64,000 nucleotides of DNA from Timema cristinae (GCA_039000515.1 JBCFYV010011164.1:51003192-51067191); one strand, 5' to 3'. Numbered from the stretch's first letter, positions 28,788 to 41,099 are shown. Notes: generated by a model from the letters alone, not told the origin. Made by a program: numbers and translations.

Positions 28788-30688
28788 GTAATTACATGTT
28801 TGAGTTTGCTTATTTCATGTGTATTCCTCCTTGACAATTTGAGATATTTCTTGTGTGTCCTTGAACAATTTGAGTTTTTTCTTGTGTATCCTTGAACAAT
28901 TTGAGTTTTTACTTGTATAATATCCCAACTTGCAAAGTTTGAACAAGCTTCCTTATATATCTCAATGTTGCACTGTTTTAGCTATTTACAGCAACAAGGT
29001 GTGACAGAAGTTTATCTAGAACATTGAGAAGTTACATGAGGTTATCTAGGGCAATGAGGAGCTATAGGAGGGAATCTAAAGCATTGAGAAGATACAAAAG
29101 AACATACAATATTTGGAAGTTATCTAAAGAAGTTCATGAATTAAGTTTGCAGGCTATGAATATATTGTGCAGCAAGGTTTATTCAATAGAAACATTTCTA
29201 AAGATATTCACACAACTTACACACTAAGTTAGGTTAATTAAAAGTGCAAGCCTCAAATTCAGTAATGATGAGTTTTTTGGCCATGATGGGAATTATACCT
29301 GGAGGCCGGATTCAATAGATTGGACACACTTTTAACTGCTCTAGCGTCAAATCTAAAAATAATTATAGGACCTATTTGCAATACTTTTGTCTACATTGTC
29401 ATATACTATACAGTTAAATCAGGTGGCTTTGGTTGTTTTGCAAAGATATTTCTCCTATTGTGAATCACGGTGTGACAACCAATCTAGAGACAAAAATTAT
29501 CATTGTCCATCTGTACCGACAGAAGTCCCCATAGTTCTTTAAAATCCAAAAGTATATAAAAAAAAACACTGCTTAAAATGGTTGGTTGAAATATTTTACA
29601 TGCCACACCAAATTTACTAACTCTAGATTTACAAGGAATAGAAAGATAAAAAAAACTTAATTTAAACATTTTTCAGAAACTTTTATATTTAGTCCCTAAT
29701 ATCCCCTTTTCTTTTTCATATTACAAATTTATCAAAACAAATTAATAGGTAGACCTGTATACGACATTAAGCCGGTTTAGAATATACTCAACTTAAGAAA
29801 AACAGGCCACACTCATAAACATTAGTGAAAAAATCAGGTATCCATGGTCATAGTCATGTTTCACTGTAGTTGGGGAGATTGTGTGTGTTCTAGGAAGTGG
29901 ACAGTGAATCAGACGCTGACACTGCCTGGGTCCCCGATGACGCAGACAACCAAGACGGGGACTCGTCCCCAGGGCCCAGTCAACACAAGGAGGCAGACGG
30001 GGACCTCAAGAAACGCAAGGCCAGTGAGAATGGTATGCGGGCACGCAAGGAATCCACCAAAGCACGCGCCCAGGTGGCAGCACTCGCGGCTGCAGCGCAG
30101 TCATCGTCGGATGCAGACAACGCGGTGGATAATCCACCAGACATCCCCCTGCAACCCCCACCGCCACCTGAGGAGGAGAAGAACAACAATGTGTATGATG
30201 AGGAGTCGAGTATGTTGGGGCTGAACCCCGGCGAGAAGTTGCGCATGGGAGCCATGAACGAGACGGATGACGGTAACATAACATACGCCTGCTCTTACTG
30301 CGAGGAAATATTTGTTGACATTGGGATGCTTAAGGCGCACGTGCGTGTCCGTCACCGCCCGGAACCTCTCACGACACTCCTTCCTGTCGATATGGGTTTC
30401 GGCAACAAGGTCAACTGTGGTATGCAGCTCTCGGGCGTGACGTCCACCACGGAGCTGGGCAAACCTTTTGTGTGCATATTCTGTGATGGGGCGTTCAAGT
30501 TCAAGAGTAACGTTCTCCTGCACTACAAGGAGAAACATACACCATACAAACCGTTCTCCTGTGTGGATTGCAAGGAGGCGTTTAGGCGCTCAATGGAACT
30601 GTCACGACACAGGGTATACTACTGCCCCTTCAGAAAGAGAAGGGTCCCCAAAAAACGCGGCCGTGAGCCCAAGGTGAAGAAAGAATAA
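28335..30688 (+). CDS. ZAD-type zinc-finger protein with AT-hook (two exons, 415 residues)
   Basis: Exons 28335-28787 and 29894-30688 join in phase 0 (GTAATT donor, TGTGTTCTAG acceptor). The N-terminus has a ZAD-like zinc-binding pattern: C12-x2-C15 and C64-x2-C67, followed by a helical stretch with 'QFDTLESQLVNL'. ZAD domains dimerise, and the family expanded in insects. A basic segment at about residues 115-150 includes the AT-hook core RRGRPPK. The middle is acidic, then Ala-, Pro- and Glu-rich. Three fingers follow: C2H2 at about 274-295 (YACSYCEEIF), C2H2 at about 335-356 (FVCIFCDGAF), and C2HC at about 364-385 (FSCVDCKEAF ... C). The tail is basic (KKRGREPKVKK). It is a likely nuclear DNA-binding regulator; its targets are unknown. 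The start could also be ATG 28356. The orthologue was not identified. Confidence 0.85.
28797..28915. repeat. Short tandem repeat in ZAD gene intron, about 33-bp unit
   Basis: About 3.5 copies of 'cttgaacaatttgagttttt' plus 'cttgtgtatc' begin ten bases after the splice donor. Copies become more regular downstream. Confidence 0.8.
29013..29100. repeat. Tandem repeat in ZAD gene intron, about 29-30-bp unit, three copies
   Basis: Three copies of the pattern 'tatctag.gcattgagaag.ta'. It is open on the plus strand by chance and has no exon signals. Confidence 0.65.
29894..30688 (+). CDS. ZAD zinc-finger gene, exon 2
   Basis: 264 codons ending with TAA at 30686. It begins EVDSESDADTAWVPDD and includes the acidic linker and all three fingers. 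It is notably GC-richer than its surroundings. Antisense open frames here are shadows of its codon bias. Confidence 0.87.
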   Translation, partial: EVDSESDADTAWVPDDADNQDGDSSPGPSQHKEADGDLKKRKASENGMRARKESTKARAQVAALAAAAQSSSDADNAVDNPPDIPLQPPPPPEEEKNNNVYDEESSMLGLNPGEKLRMGAMNETDDGNITYACSYCEEIFVDIGMLKAHVRVRHRPEPLTTLLPVDMGFGNKVNCGMQLSGVTSTTELGKPFVCIFCDGAFKFKSNVLLHYKEKHTPYKPFSCVDCKEAFRRSMELSRHRVYYCPFRKRRVPKKRGREPKVKKE

Positions 30689-30748
30689 AGGTCCCTAGAT
30701 AGGGATAACCAAAGTGTTTCTGATTAACAAACTTGCAGGAAGTTCTCC

Positions 30749-30754
30749 AATAAA
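30749..30754 (+). promoter_or_regulatory. Candidate polyadenylation signal of the ZAD gene
   Basis: AATAAA 61 nt after the stop codon. Another AATAAA at 30684-30689 overlaps the stop itself. Either could act. Confidence 0.4.
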
Positions 30755-31272
30755 CTTCCAATGTATTGTTACTTGTTAGGCGTAAATTTTGCAAGTGTAT
30801 ACTTTGACAACCACCTATCGTACTAGGTTATTAGAAGTAACAATATTAATAAGATGTATCATCTTAAACTCTCGTAACTTCACATTTTAAACATTTGTAA
30901 ATATTTGACTCGAACAGGAGCAGTTTAATTTGTCTTTGTTTTAATTGACATTAATTTTCCTGCACTTCTTTGATTTATTTTAACAATCGGTCATTTCGAA
31001 CTAGGCTGACATCGCGATATGTTTTACTCTGGGTTCAATTTTATTTATTTATCTTTTCAGTCTCGTGTCATCCTAATTTTCACCACCCTTCATTTCCATT
31101 TACTTTTAACTGAGAGTGCAGTAGGTTTTCAGACTTGATGTTCAAGTAATTTAAAGTAATATAAAGTGCACACATTTGTCTGAAGGAATTTGTCCAAGGA
31201 CATTTTTACTTAAGATTTAAACCTTTAGTGTGTGTCTGACCTTGGAGAAGACAATTCTCTTTGTAGCCTCAG
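30755..31272. other. 3' flank of the ZAD gene
   Basis: AT-rich, with no frames or repeats recognised. The mRNA end may lie here. Confidence 0.4.
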
Positions 31273-31285
31273 TCAGGTAATTATT

Positions 31286-31329
31286 ATTATTAGCACCGCG
31301 TCTTACTACCAGTTTGGGCTACACATACA
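31286..31329 (-). mobile_element. SINE 3' tail only, extremely 5'-truncated insertion
   Basis: Only the (ATT)n plus 'agcaccgcgtcttactacc' tail of the type A/B SINEs is present, about 44 bp. It is flanked by the perfect 13-bp repeat TCAGGTAATTATT at 31273-31285 and 31330-31342. Confidence 0.8.
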
Positions 31330-31342
31330 TCAGGTAATTATT

Positions 31343-33950
31343 TCCTCTAGAACGTATCATCAAACCTATTTGAAGTTGCTAGATGTTGTGTAAACGCGAT
31401 TGCAGAAAATGAATCCATTTTACTAGAAAACAAGCCCGCACAGGAACAACACTTTTACTGTGAAATATTCATAGGTGGTAAATTAATATTTTTATGTGAG
31501 AATAGAATAGAAAATATTATTTTATTAATTCTGGCTTCCTTTGAGTAAAATAAAAATGAAATTAGTTTGTTTATACTAAACATAGATCCATCCACGTATT
31601 AAATATTTTTATATCTGTCTTGAAAATATTATCTAGAATAGGTAATGCAAGTGTGTTTAATTGGTTTAGTGTTTTAGAGGTGTCATAAATATCCTTTTAT
31701 TGCCAAATATAAATAATTGGGGGTGTGAAAGGTTCAAAATGTTTTAAGTCAATGTTCAAATCTCCTTTGAATTCAACACCAATAATTATAAGAAGACTTA
31801 TATAATAATATTATCAACAGATTTGAAAAGTCTCCCTAAATATGAAATATTTCAACAAATAATAATTTTTTAGAACAGCCACTAAATAAACTCCATGACG
31901 CCAGCCCACAAGCGACCTATCCTGGCTGCACTCTTTTGGTAAAGATAGTACTAACATTTGAGGATCGAGTGTGACATGTGGTCAGCACAACTATACTCCA
32001 TTCACGGTAGGAATTACTTTCTGTAAGGTCATTTTTCCTACCAATATCCCACTATATAATAGATTTCTGGTAGGGAAAAAGGCATTTCAGAAAACAATTC
32101 CTACACTGAGCAGACTTTATTCCTCCAGCCTTTAATCTCACTTTTCTAGACCAGAGCTGCTACTTATTTATTCAAGTAGCTCCTCATTTGTCCTCACAAA
32201 GCTGAGTTAGACTTTGTTACAGAGCCATTGCTTCACAGATAAATATGGAACACTGGGGATTGAATATGGGCCTGTGGACAACAAAAGCCTGTTCTTCTTT
32301 GGCTTCAACTTTTCTTCGCATATTTCAAACTAATGTGCAACTAATAAGTGGCCTTCACACATTCTTTTAAATAAGTTAATAAGTTGAGAGAGCACTTCAT
32401 TTTCAAACATCCTTCAAACTGCTAAAAAATTGTTTGTTAAAGTGGGTTGCTAACAAAACAAAGCAGTTCAGATAAATTAAGGTCTTAAATCTGTTGATAA
32501 ATTGTACTGAGCAGATTGCTGAAGTGCTTATATCGGTGCATCTAAATAGCAGCAAAGGAATTATTTTGATACATTTAATTGATGAAGCTCTGCTATATAT
32601 TTTAATACAGTACATTTAATTTAACATTAATAATGTTGTAAATTAGTGGCTTGATAATGGCAGTTGTATGGGACTGAGACTTCCTCGGATTACCGAAAAC
32701 TTTGAATATATGGGATAACACGAGGGAGGCGAATTGTGAATTAAACAACATTTAGAACAAAGTCACTACACAATAAATAAAACAGACCTTCCAACTGGTA
32801 TCGAAATAATTACTTGATAACACAATTTTTTATGCCTTGATTCTTAACTCTCAAATACCAGTAAATGAAATATTTGGCATTAAACAAAGCAGCAAAATAA
32901 GTTAATTGGTTTTCCATTATATCCATCAGTACCACTTGTCTGCCATTACATTTTATTGCTAGCAATAAACATACTTTACATTAGCTTTGTGTTGTTCTCC
33001 TGTGTAGGTCAAAGATGGAGGAGCTATTTTGTTTGGGTCTTTTATTTTTACTACTTGAATTTTAAATATTTTTTAACACATCACGAAAATGTGTATACAT
33101 AAATAATATTTTTAATAGAATGAAACCTAGGTCACAGTATTGTGCGCTAACAATCGGTTTTCTCCAAGAGGCAGCCGTTACTTTTATAGTTCAGTGGCAG
33201 CAGTGTAAAGTATGAACAGTGTTCTTTTCATTTTCAAAGCCGTATTGTGTTCATTCACTTTTATTTGTTTCTATCAGAGGTGGTATTCAAACTTCATAAA
33301 AGTCTCAAATTATCTCGAATACAATTATTATAAAAACCTTGTGTTGATAAGAAATTGGTAAAAGGAATTATAAAGACCTGTGTAGTTGAGAGAAAAACAA
33401 AATTGCAAAAAAATTATAAAATTGTGTTAATATAATCAATTTGTAATTTATGACATAGTGACAATGACAAACAAAATATAATTTGTCATTGGCACCAGGC
33501 CCTAAAAATCCTTTATTAAATTAAATTATAAATATTTTCACTTCAACTAAAATTGTAATATTATTTTAATTTGAGGATTCTAAAGAAAATTTAAGATTTG
33601 GATTCAAGAAATATAGTATTTGGCCCATATATATAGTTTCTATCCTTGTGTGTATAGTAAAATGAACCTCAAAGGTAAAGAGGGGTTATCTTAAAGATAT
33701 ATATTGCTAATATTAGTTAGATGCATGGAAAAAGATAGAAACTGTAAATGTTGAGAATTCAAAAATTGAAAAGTTGGGTTAAAATTCTAAAATAAATAAA
33801 ACCAGAATTGTGTAATAAAATGTTGTATTTAAATAGTGTGTGTAGACATGATTGCATCACATGTGTGTTCAACGTAACACCCGTGATTCGAACCAAACAA
33901 GATGATGTTTTAACTGTAGTGTCTGCTTGGCTGCCCTTAGTTCTTCAGAG
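31343..33950. other. Intergenic AT-rich DNA
   Basis: No gene recognised. A stretch at 32155-32300 ('agtagctcctcatttgtcct', 'ggggattgaatatgg') may be a diverged SINE-like repeat. A short frame at 32403-32615 has no support. Confidence 0.4.
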
Positions 33951-33954
33951 GTTC

Positions 33955-34640
33955 GAGATTTAGTATTCACACAAGGAAATCGGACATTTAGTCTTCACAC
34001 CTAGGGAAATCAGACATTTAGTCTTCACACCTTGGGAAATCAGACATTTAGTCTTCACACAGGGAAATCAGACATTTAGTCTTCACACAGGGAAATCAGA
34101 CATTTAGTCTTCACACAGGGAATTCGGAAATTTAGTCTTCACACAGGAAAATCAGACATTTAGTCTTCACACAGGGAATTCGGACATTTAGTCTTCACAC
34201 AGGGAAATCGGACATTTAGTCTTCACACAGGGAATTCGGACATTTAGTCTTCACACAGGGAATTCGGACATTTAGTCTTCACACAGGGAATTCGGACATT
34301 TAGTCTTCACACAGGAAAATCGGACATTTAGTCTTCACACAGGGAAATCAGACATTTAGTCTTCACACCTAGGGAAATCAGACATTTAGTCTTCACACCT
34401 TGGGAATTCAGACATTTAGTCTTCACACAGGGAAATCAGACATTTAGTCTTCACACAAGGAAATCAGACATTTAGTCTTCATACAGGGAAATCAGACATT
34501 TAGTCTTCATACAGGGAAATCAGACATTTAGTCTTCATACAGGGAAATCAGACATTTAGTCTTCACACCTTGGGAAAACAGACATTTAGTCTTCACACAG
34601 GGAAATTAGACATTTAATCTTCACACCTTGGGAAAACAGA
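33955..34640. repeat. Minisatellite, about 28-bp unit, about 24 copies
   Basis: Unit with 'gacatttagtcttcacacag' and 'ggaaatca'. Variants with 'cctaggg' or 'ccttggg' in place of 'caggg' change the unit length to 30-31 bp and recur in blocks. No coding or splice context. Confidence 0.95.
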
Positions 34641-35490
34641 TGGAAGAATTGTTGACACAGTCTGAAGGCTAATAACTACCACTTATGTAATAATAAACAA
34701 TAATAACATTGTCAGAGGGAGGTTGAAATATATTCATGTTCTCTTGTATCTGACATTTTCTCCTCTGATTGAATCTCTTGCGAGGAACATCATTATGTAT
34801 TCTTTGTCCAACTCTCGATGATGTTTAAACATTACTTTATACATTCAAATGCAGATAATATAGATACAAGCCACTGTAAATATTCCTTTATAAATTCAAT
34901 ATTTATTAAGTTCCATTAAATGTTAGGGTAGTTTTTTATTTGAGGTACGGAAATTTCTCGTCATTTGTAGAGCAAGACTGAATCAGGCCGGCTATGAATT
35001 GTAAATAGTAATTGTATTAAATATGATTGGCTGTTCACTGCTGTCTTGTAGTATTATGTTTGCTTGTGTCGCATTTATCAGTAGAATGGAACTCAAACTG
35101 TAAATGGAAATATTATGTGTGTTTGTGGAGGTAATGAAGTTCTTCAGCGCGCACTCTTATTGGCACTCGGTGCGGCCGTGAGTGAATGTGGCGTTTCTTT
35201 AAAAGTTTTAACAGAAAACCAAATGAGAAGCTAAGCATTATCGATGAGTAGAATAGCAGATCTATGTTGAAACATGGTTTTGTTGGTGTAAAAAATAAAA
35301 ACAGTGCAGGTTTTTTTTAAATGCACATTCATGAAATATATATTATCTAATAAAAATATTAAATTGCCCTAAATAAAAAATAATTATTTGATACAGTTTA
35401 TATTAGGGGTCTGCAAGATTATACAAGTCTTATCTCGAGCAAGCTTTTCAGAAAACTTTGAATTTAGTTGAGATGAGCTCAATAAAATTA
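34641..35490. other. AT-rich non-coding DNA
   Basis: No frame, repeat or signal that could be supported lies between the 28-bp array and the mariner element. Confidence 0.5.
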
Positions 35491-35494
35491 TATA

Positions 35495-36838
35495 CGAGGG
35501 TCATCCAGAAAGTAATGTTACAACATTTTTGTAGGATCGAAAAATGCTTGTATTTAATTGAAATTCACGGGATACTTCACAAATATATTAAACTATTTTT
35601 CAACGTAATCGCCGTCGAGATCGAGCCATTTCTGTAGTCGGGGCACCAGCTTTTGTATGCCAGTGTCATAGACCTCTGCCGCCAACTCTTTCAGCCACTT
35701 CTTCACAGCTTCCTCGACCTCCTGATTGTTGGAAAAACGTTTCCCACCCAAAAACTCCTTTAGTTTAGTGAAAAGGTGATAGTCCGAAGGCGCCAAGTCG
35801 GGTGAATAGGGGGTGGTGTGGGTGACAATATCCCATCCAAACAATGTCATCAGTTCCTGTGAAACTCAACGCGGTGTGGGGCCTGGCGTTGTCATACATG
35901 AGGCTGACTCCCCGGCTCAACATTCCCCTTCTGCGGTTCTGAATGGCTTTTCTGAGTTTTTTTAGGGTATTGCAGTAAGCCTCTGAATTAATACTAGTCC
36001 CTTTAGGCATAAAATCCACCAAAAGGACCCCCTTAAGGTCCCAAAAAACAGATGCCATGACTTTTCCAACTGAATGGGTCGTTTTGAACTTTTTGATGGC
36101 TGAGGAAGATGAATGACACCACTGAAGTGATTGTCTTTTGGATTCTGGGGTGTAGTGACACACCCACGTCTCATATTGTGTCACGATAGAGTCCAGAAAA
36201 GCTTCTCCCTCCTGTGCAAAACAATCCAATAATTCATGCGATTTTGACGGTGCTCCAGTGTGAGCATTCTGGGCACCTATCTCGCACACAACTTCTTGTA
36301 ACCAAGTTTTTCCGACACAATATCACCAAGGAGACTTCGAGAAATGTCAGGAAATTTTTTGTGAAAGTCATCAAGCGCCACACGGCGGTCATTTCGCACT
36401 TGTTCTTCAATTTTTTGCACAAGTTTGTCAGAAATCACTGATGGTCTCCCACTCCTTGCCTCGTCGTGAGTATCAGTACGGCCTTCTCTGAACAACCTAA
36501 CCCACTTTGTGTCATGTTGTCGTCTCATCACATCACTACCATAAACTTCCACGAGCTTCTGATGGATATTCACTGATGGATATTCACGGTGGTATTATTC
36601 TGCAAAGTCAAAAAACTGACAACCGCGGCGCGGATCTCGCATGGACGGGAGGTGGCAGGAGCGCGCGACGACCTCTCCATCGGAAGAATTTACTGTGACT
36701 GAAAAAAATGGTCGACAAACACTTGAGACCAAACAAACTGGCCGGTAGGATCCCCCCCCCCCTATACTCCAACTTCGAAACAAAAAATTTCCCCCGGCCT
36801 CAGGAGCCCTTGTAACCTTACTTTCTGGATGACCCTCG
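35495..36838 (-). mobile_element. Mariner element with near-perfect ends and inactivated transposase
   Basis: 28-bp inverted ends starting CGAGGGTCATCCAGAAAGTA at both termini, with one mismatch, flanked by TA. Minus-strand transposase pieces: 36573-36277 (helix-turn-helix region, 'SGRPSVIS', 'FHKKFPDISRSLLGDIVSEK'), 36289-35870 ('FLDSIVTQYETWVCHYTPES', 'MYDNARPHTA') and 35850-35593 ('TPYSPDLAPSDYHLF', 'WLDLDGDYVEK'). The frame shifts at about 36285 and 35860. The first catalytic Asp before 'ETW' is replaced by Tyr; the second (YDNARPH) and third (PSDYHLF) acidic residues remain. The copy is dead but could be mobilised in trans, since both ends are intact. Confidence 0.93.
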
Positions 36839-37002
36839 TAGTTATAAACCTAATATGTAATAAATATAAAATTTAAATGTATTAGAAAATAAAATTTGTA
36901 TATTTAAAATAAAATACCTTTGAAATGACAATATCATTATGTTTTATGATGCAATAACATAAGTTTTGAAAATTTAAAACAAATGATAACATTAGTTACC
37001 TG

Positions 37003-37265
37003 CTTCGATGGCTTAGTTAGCTAATGCGCTAATCATGTTGAGCCAGACTGCCGAGGGCGGGGATATTGGGGTTTGAATCTTCAGTCGGGTGAAATGGTCT
37101 TCCACTCTCCGTCCACGCAAATACGGGTTCACTTCCTCTAAGACACCCAGTCCCTCATCTGTCAGTTAATCACTGTGATTGGAGAAACTCCAATTGAATT
37201 AATGATAACTTGTCGCTTCATAAGCCAACTGCCAGTAACGGCAAATAAAAATACAGGAGAAAAAA
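37003..37265 (+). mobile_element. SINE type C: type B head with a different 3' tail
   Basis: The head has an A box (atggcttagttagctaatgc) and B box (ggggtttgaatctt) matching type B, and the body includes 'cacgcaaatacgggttcact'. The 3' end is instead 'cataagccaactgccagtaa' and 'cggcaaataaaaatac', not the 'gcaccgcgtc' tail. No target duplication was seen. Confidence 0.75.
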
Positions 37266-37417
37266 CTTGCCTGTCCAATCAGGAGAAGTTGTAAAAAAAG
37301 AATGACAGTTTTTTTTAGACAGTAAACAACAAAGAACCTTTGGACTCAAATAAAACAAAAACTAAAAAAAATAATAAATTTACAACTAAGAATGAACACA
37401 TCTTATGCAGGAATCTA

Positions 37418-37710
37418 TTATTATTATTAGCACCGCATCTTACTACCCATTCGGGCTGTACGCACCTACGCTCATGTATAATGGTGGGGTGATTGTTAGA
37501 TGAAATGGAGGATCTACAGTTTAACGTGGAATCCGAACCACAGTGGAGGCCTGGCATTCCACACATTCATAAGTTGTGATTAATACACGTCTTGTCAGAG
37601 GTGAAGGAAGGGTTTGGTAATCAGATAAATCTGTGCCGGGACCGAGGATTGAAACCCGGCCTCCAGCACAGAAGTCCGACACCTTACCCCTAGACCGCCA
37701 GGTCGCCTTT
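37418..37710 (-). mobile_element. SINE type A, full length
   Basis: Complete head, body and (ATT)n tail. Flanks CAGGAATCTA (37408-37417) and CAGGAATATA (37711-37720) form a 10-bp duplication with one mismatch. It carries 'gattaatacacgt', absent from the 1210 copy but present at 58683, so it belongs to a sub-type. Confidence 0.9.
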
Positions 37711-37763
37711 CAGGAATATAATTCTAACTAATAAAAATATATATATTCAGATTCTTAGTATTT

Positions 37764-37905
37764 TTTAGCACCACGTGTTACTACTTGTTCAGGTTGTACA
37801 CATATGCATTAATTATGCTATTAAGAGTTTAATTTAGAGGAAGTGTATCCACATTTGCATGGAGGGGAGCGGAAAACCACACTCAGTACATCTGGTCAGA
37901 TGTAG
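37764..37905 (-). mobile_element. SINE type B fragment (tail and body)
   Basis: Contains the tail complement 'agcaccacgtgttactactt', the body 'gaggaagtgtatccacattt', and 'ggaaaaccaca'. The head is missing. Confidence 0.6.
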
Positions 37906-38084
37906 ACAAGAGACAGGACGGGTTTGAAGAAGTGGTAGAGAGAGTGGTTAGAAAGAAAGAAATGAAAAAGGCAAAAGACAGCTAGAAATAGATCAAAGGT
38001 TGGAAACAGCTGAGATAGGCAAAGTGCAGACGATATTTGAATTCACGATAACAGCGCGCAAGACAGCCACATTTTTAAGTTGTT

Positions 38085-38710
38085 GCAGGGTAAGTCCAAG
38101 CGGCATCATGTTTACCGTGATCTAATACTCGAAAATCCTAAAACATAATAACTTTTTAAGGTTTATCTATTCACTAATTTACAAGAAAGGTAGAATATAT
38201 TATAAACAGAGTGCACAACCAAAAGTTATTTAAGTATTTATCATAATAATGATTGTTGTAAAGCTAGTAATAATGAAATATGTAGGAACAGAATCCCAGA
38301 CCGGTCTTTCTGCCATCTTCAGTTTATCAAAAACCTGTCGCCATGAAGAGCTTGTAACTAAACACATCAAAATGTGAAAAGTATTGGTGTTACAGGAATG
38401 AGTCTTATATCAAAATAAAATTCAGTTCATGATGATAATTTCGTATATTTATACTACCAATTTATCTCAATTAGGAAAAAACTTGTACACAGAGTGAAAA
38501 TATGTCTACAGTAAACACCTCATCATTATTTTTTCAAAGCAAACCAATTTTAATATAAATATCCTCCTGTCTTTTTAAGGTTTTATAACGAATTCTGAAG
38601 ATAAAAACTACAGTTATTGTCCAAGTAGTTTACAAGAAACGGTGAGCTATGTTTTAGGATTTTCGAGTATTTGATTGTGGTAAACATGATGCCGCTTGGA
38701 CTTACCCTGC
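38085..38710. repeat. Fold-back with 63-bp inverted arms
   Basis: Arms 38085-38147 and 38648-38710 are inverted copies (core 'gtaagtccaagcggcatcat', 'ttcgagtatt'), about 90% alike, with a 500-bp AT-rich centre. Both arms, read outward from either side, encode 'CRVSPSGIMFT' and 'YSKILK', as if the arms derive from a coding element. Weak similarity continues outside the arms. Confidence 0.8.
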
Positions 38711-41099
38711 AAGAACTTACAAAGTCATCACGAGTCGCGCCACCAGTACTGGTGCACAAGCCTATAAAAACAGTGATATAAACAAGATAACACAATAAAG
38801 TTGAACATGGTGTATACTTAACTTGACCAATGAAATTCGTGACCTTTTCCTTCATTTCCCCTGATCATTTCCTAAAATTCCCGACTCATAGTATGTCACA
38901 CCCTTCTTCTGCCCCCCTCCCCTTTTTATGAATAGTAATAAGTTTTAAATTTTAAACATGTTTTTATTTACAATAACATAGTCTACTAGGAATTAGAAAA
39001 CATATTATGCAGCTAAAAAAAAATAATTGGAATCCCATTGTAATTTACTGATTTAATGATTATTATATTTCATATTTGGAGTAAAACAACATTTTCCCAG
39101 CTTTTTTTTTTTTTTTTTTTTGTAATTTACCAAATTCCCGATTTTTCCCAACCACTTCAAATTTCCGGCTAAATAGCAGTTTTTCGGATGGTAGAAACCG
39201 TGTTGGAATATTAACATTGATCAAATATTTCCTCTTAGAAAGGAAAGCAAAGACGTGTACGTCATAACAGTCTTACCCAAGAAACAAGAATAAGAGTGTG
39301 AAAGTTGAGAAAGGTCTTTAAAACAAAGGGCCGTATGCAAGGAGTCTGAATAGATACTAAGTGACTGTTCAGTGGTAGCAGGGTCGACTTTCCTGTTAAA
39401 ACAAAGGGCTGAATGCAACAACAAGTTTGGATAAATACAGTGGAATTATGACTTCTTTGGTTTTACATGACAGCAGATGCTATCAGTAATGCCAACATTG
39501 TCTGAAAGTAACTTTTCTTAACATATTTGGAAATAATTATTATCTGCTAAGTATTACTATTATAATTAAAAATATTATCAATAACTTTTAACAATACTTC
39601 CCTGAGGATTACAGCGGAATTGTATTTTCCATAATCAAATTTAAGAAGAAAAAAAAAAAGTCTAGTAAATTCATGCTAGTTTTTCTTTTAACTATTATGG
39701 CAGTTACAGGTTAAATAGAGTGTAAAATTTTACATTCAATGGTATTATATTAAGTTATTTATATTTTTGTAACTGGCCTCGCATATCTTTAACATAAATA
39801 AATGGTTTGTGATAATAAAGAAAGAAAGACATACAAAATGTTTGTGAAATAATATAAAGTTTAAACTTTGTAAACAAGAGTATTACTACCATTCGCTGTC
39901 CAGCCGGCAACAAGTTTGCCTACATCACCAACAGGGAGCAAAGTTTATATTCAGTGGCCATATTTGTTTTTTTACATCTAAGGCCAATTTTAACGAGCTT
40001 TGCTTTTAATAAAACTATACAAACAACCAAACAATTAACCAAAATCCAACCATTTTAAATATAGATTATAACAGTGAAATATCGTAAAACATATTTTATA
40101 GTTGAGTATTTAGGTGTGTGTATGCTACTGTTAATAATGTTATTACATATTTTAATAATACAGTGTCTTTTTTGAATATTAATTCGGCTACTTAGTAATC
40201 CGTGTGTTCTTGTGATATTAGTACAGTGTGTGAGCGTGTTATTATTAGAAAATAAACGTTTTTTTAGTGATATTTAAATAATTATTTTTCCAATATAATA
40301 TTGAAGCGTGTGATAAAAAAATAGCAAGTGTTTTTCAGTGATCAATACACATTATTAAAAATTCAAGTCTTTGTTTCAAGACTATAAAATAAATCTTTTA
40401 ACCCCAAGATTGTGTTGTGTGCCCTCTAGGCTAACCTCAAGTTTTAGGATTTTTATAGTATTCCAAAAAAATCTGTGTAGTGTAATAAAAAAATACTTGC
40501 GAGTCTTTCTCCAGTGTTGATTAAATAAATACCAGACTAAGACTTCAAGTTTATAAGTTATTGTAGTTTTATTAGATACTTAGTAATAACTTTTTAGGAG
40601 TATTGAATTTAAAAAAGATTTTTTTAAACTAGGATAGCTTTTGATTTGTCACTAGGCCCTACAGTGTATTTTTTATTTTCAAGGTTATTTTTGATTTTTG
40701 TTTGTTAAATTATTTAAAGTCATCATAAATAAGCCTACGAATATGATGTAGTAGTTCTTGCGACCCCGTTGGAAAACACTTAAAGTACAAGGTCATAACA
40801 ATATGACTATGTTTATAGTGTTAAAAGTTTATGACGTGGGTATTTTTCTGTTACTACATGTTAAAATTTCACATTAATGTTGTTATAATACTACTAACAA
40901 ATAATTACTTATAAATTTAAAAAAAAAATATATTGGTATAAATTATTTAATAATAGTAAAACTAATATGGGATTAAATGCTAAAATTTTTAAAATATTTA
41001 ATATTTTATAATAAATTCTTTATGTTTAACATAAACATATTATCAAGGTCAACAATAAATAAATAAATGTAGTCATATATGTTTCTGTATATACCTACA
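38711..41099. other. AT-rich intergenic DNA
   Basis: Low-complexity A/T runs, including T(19) near 39103. 'aaaacaaagggc' and 'gtgactgttcagtggta' at 39320-39415 recur in part at 41225-41275, pointing to a dispersed repeat. No gene was recognised. Confidence 0.45.

Noticed and set aside
28420..28837. Several antisense open frames of 90-99 codons across the ZAD exon
   Set aside because: Shadows of the GC-richer coding exon; no domain or splice context.
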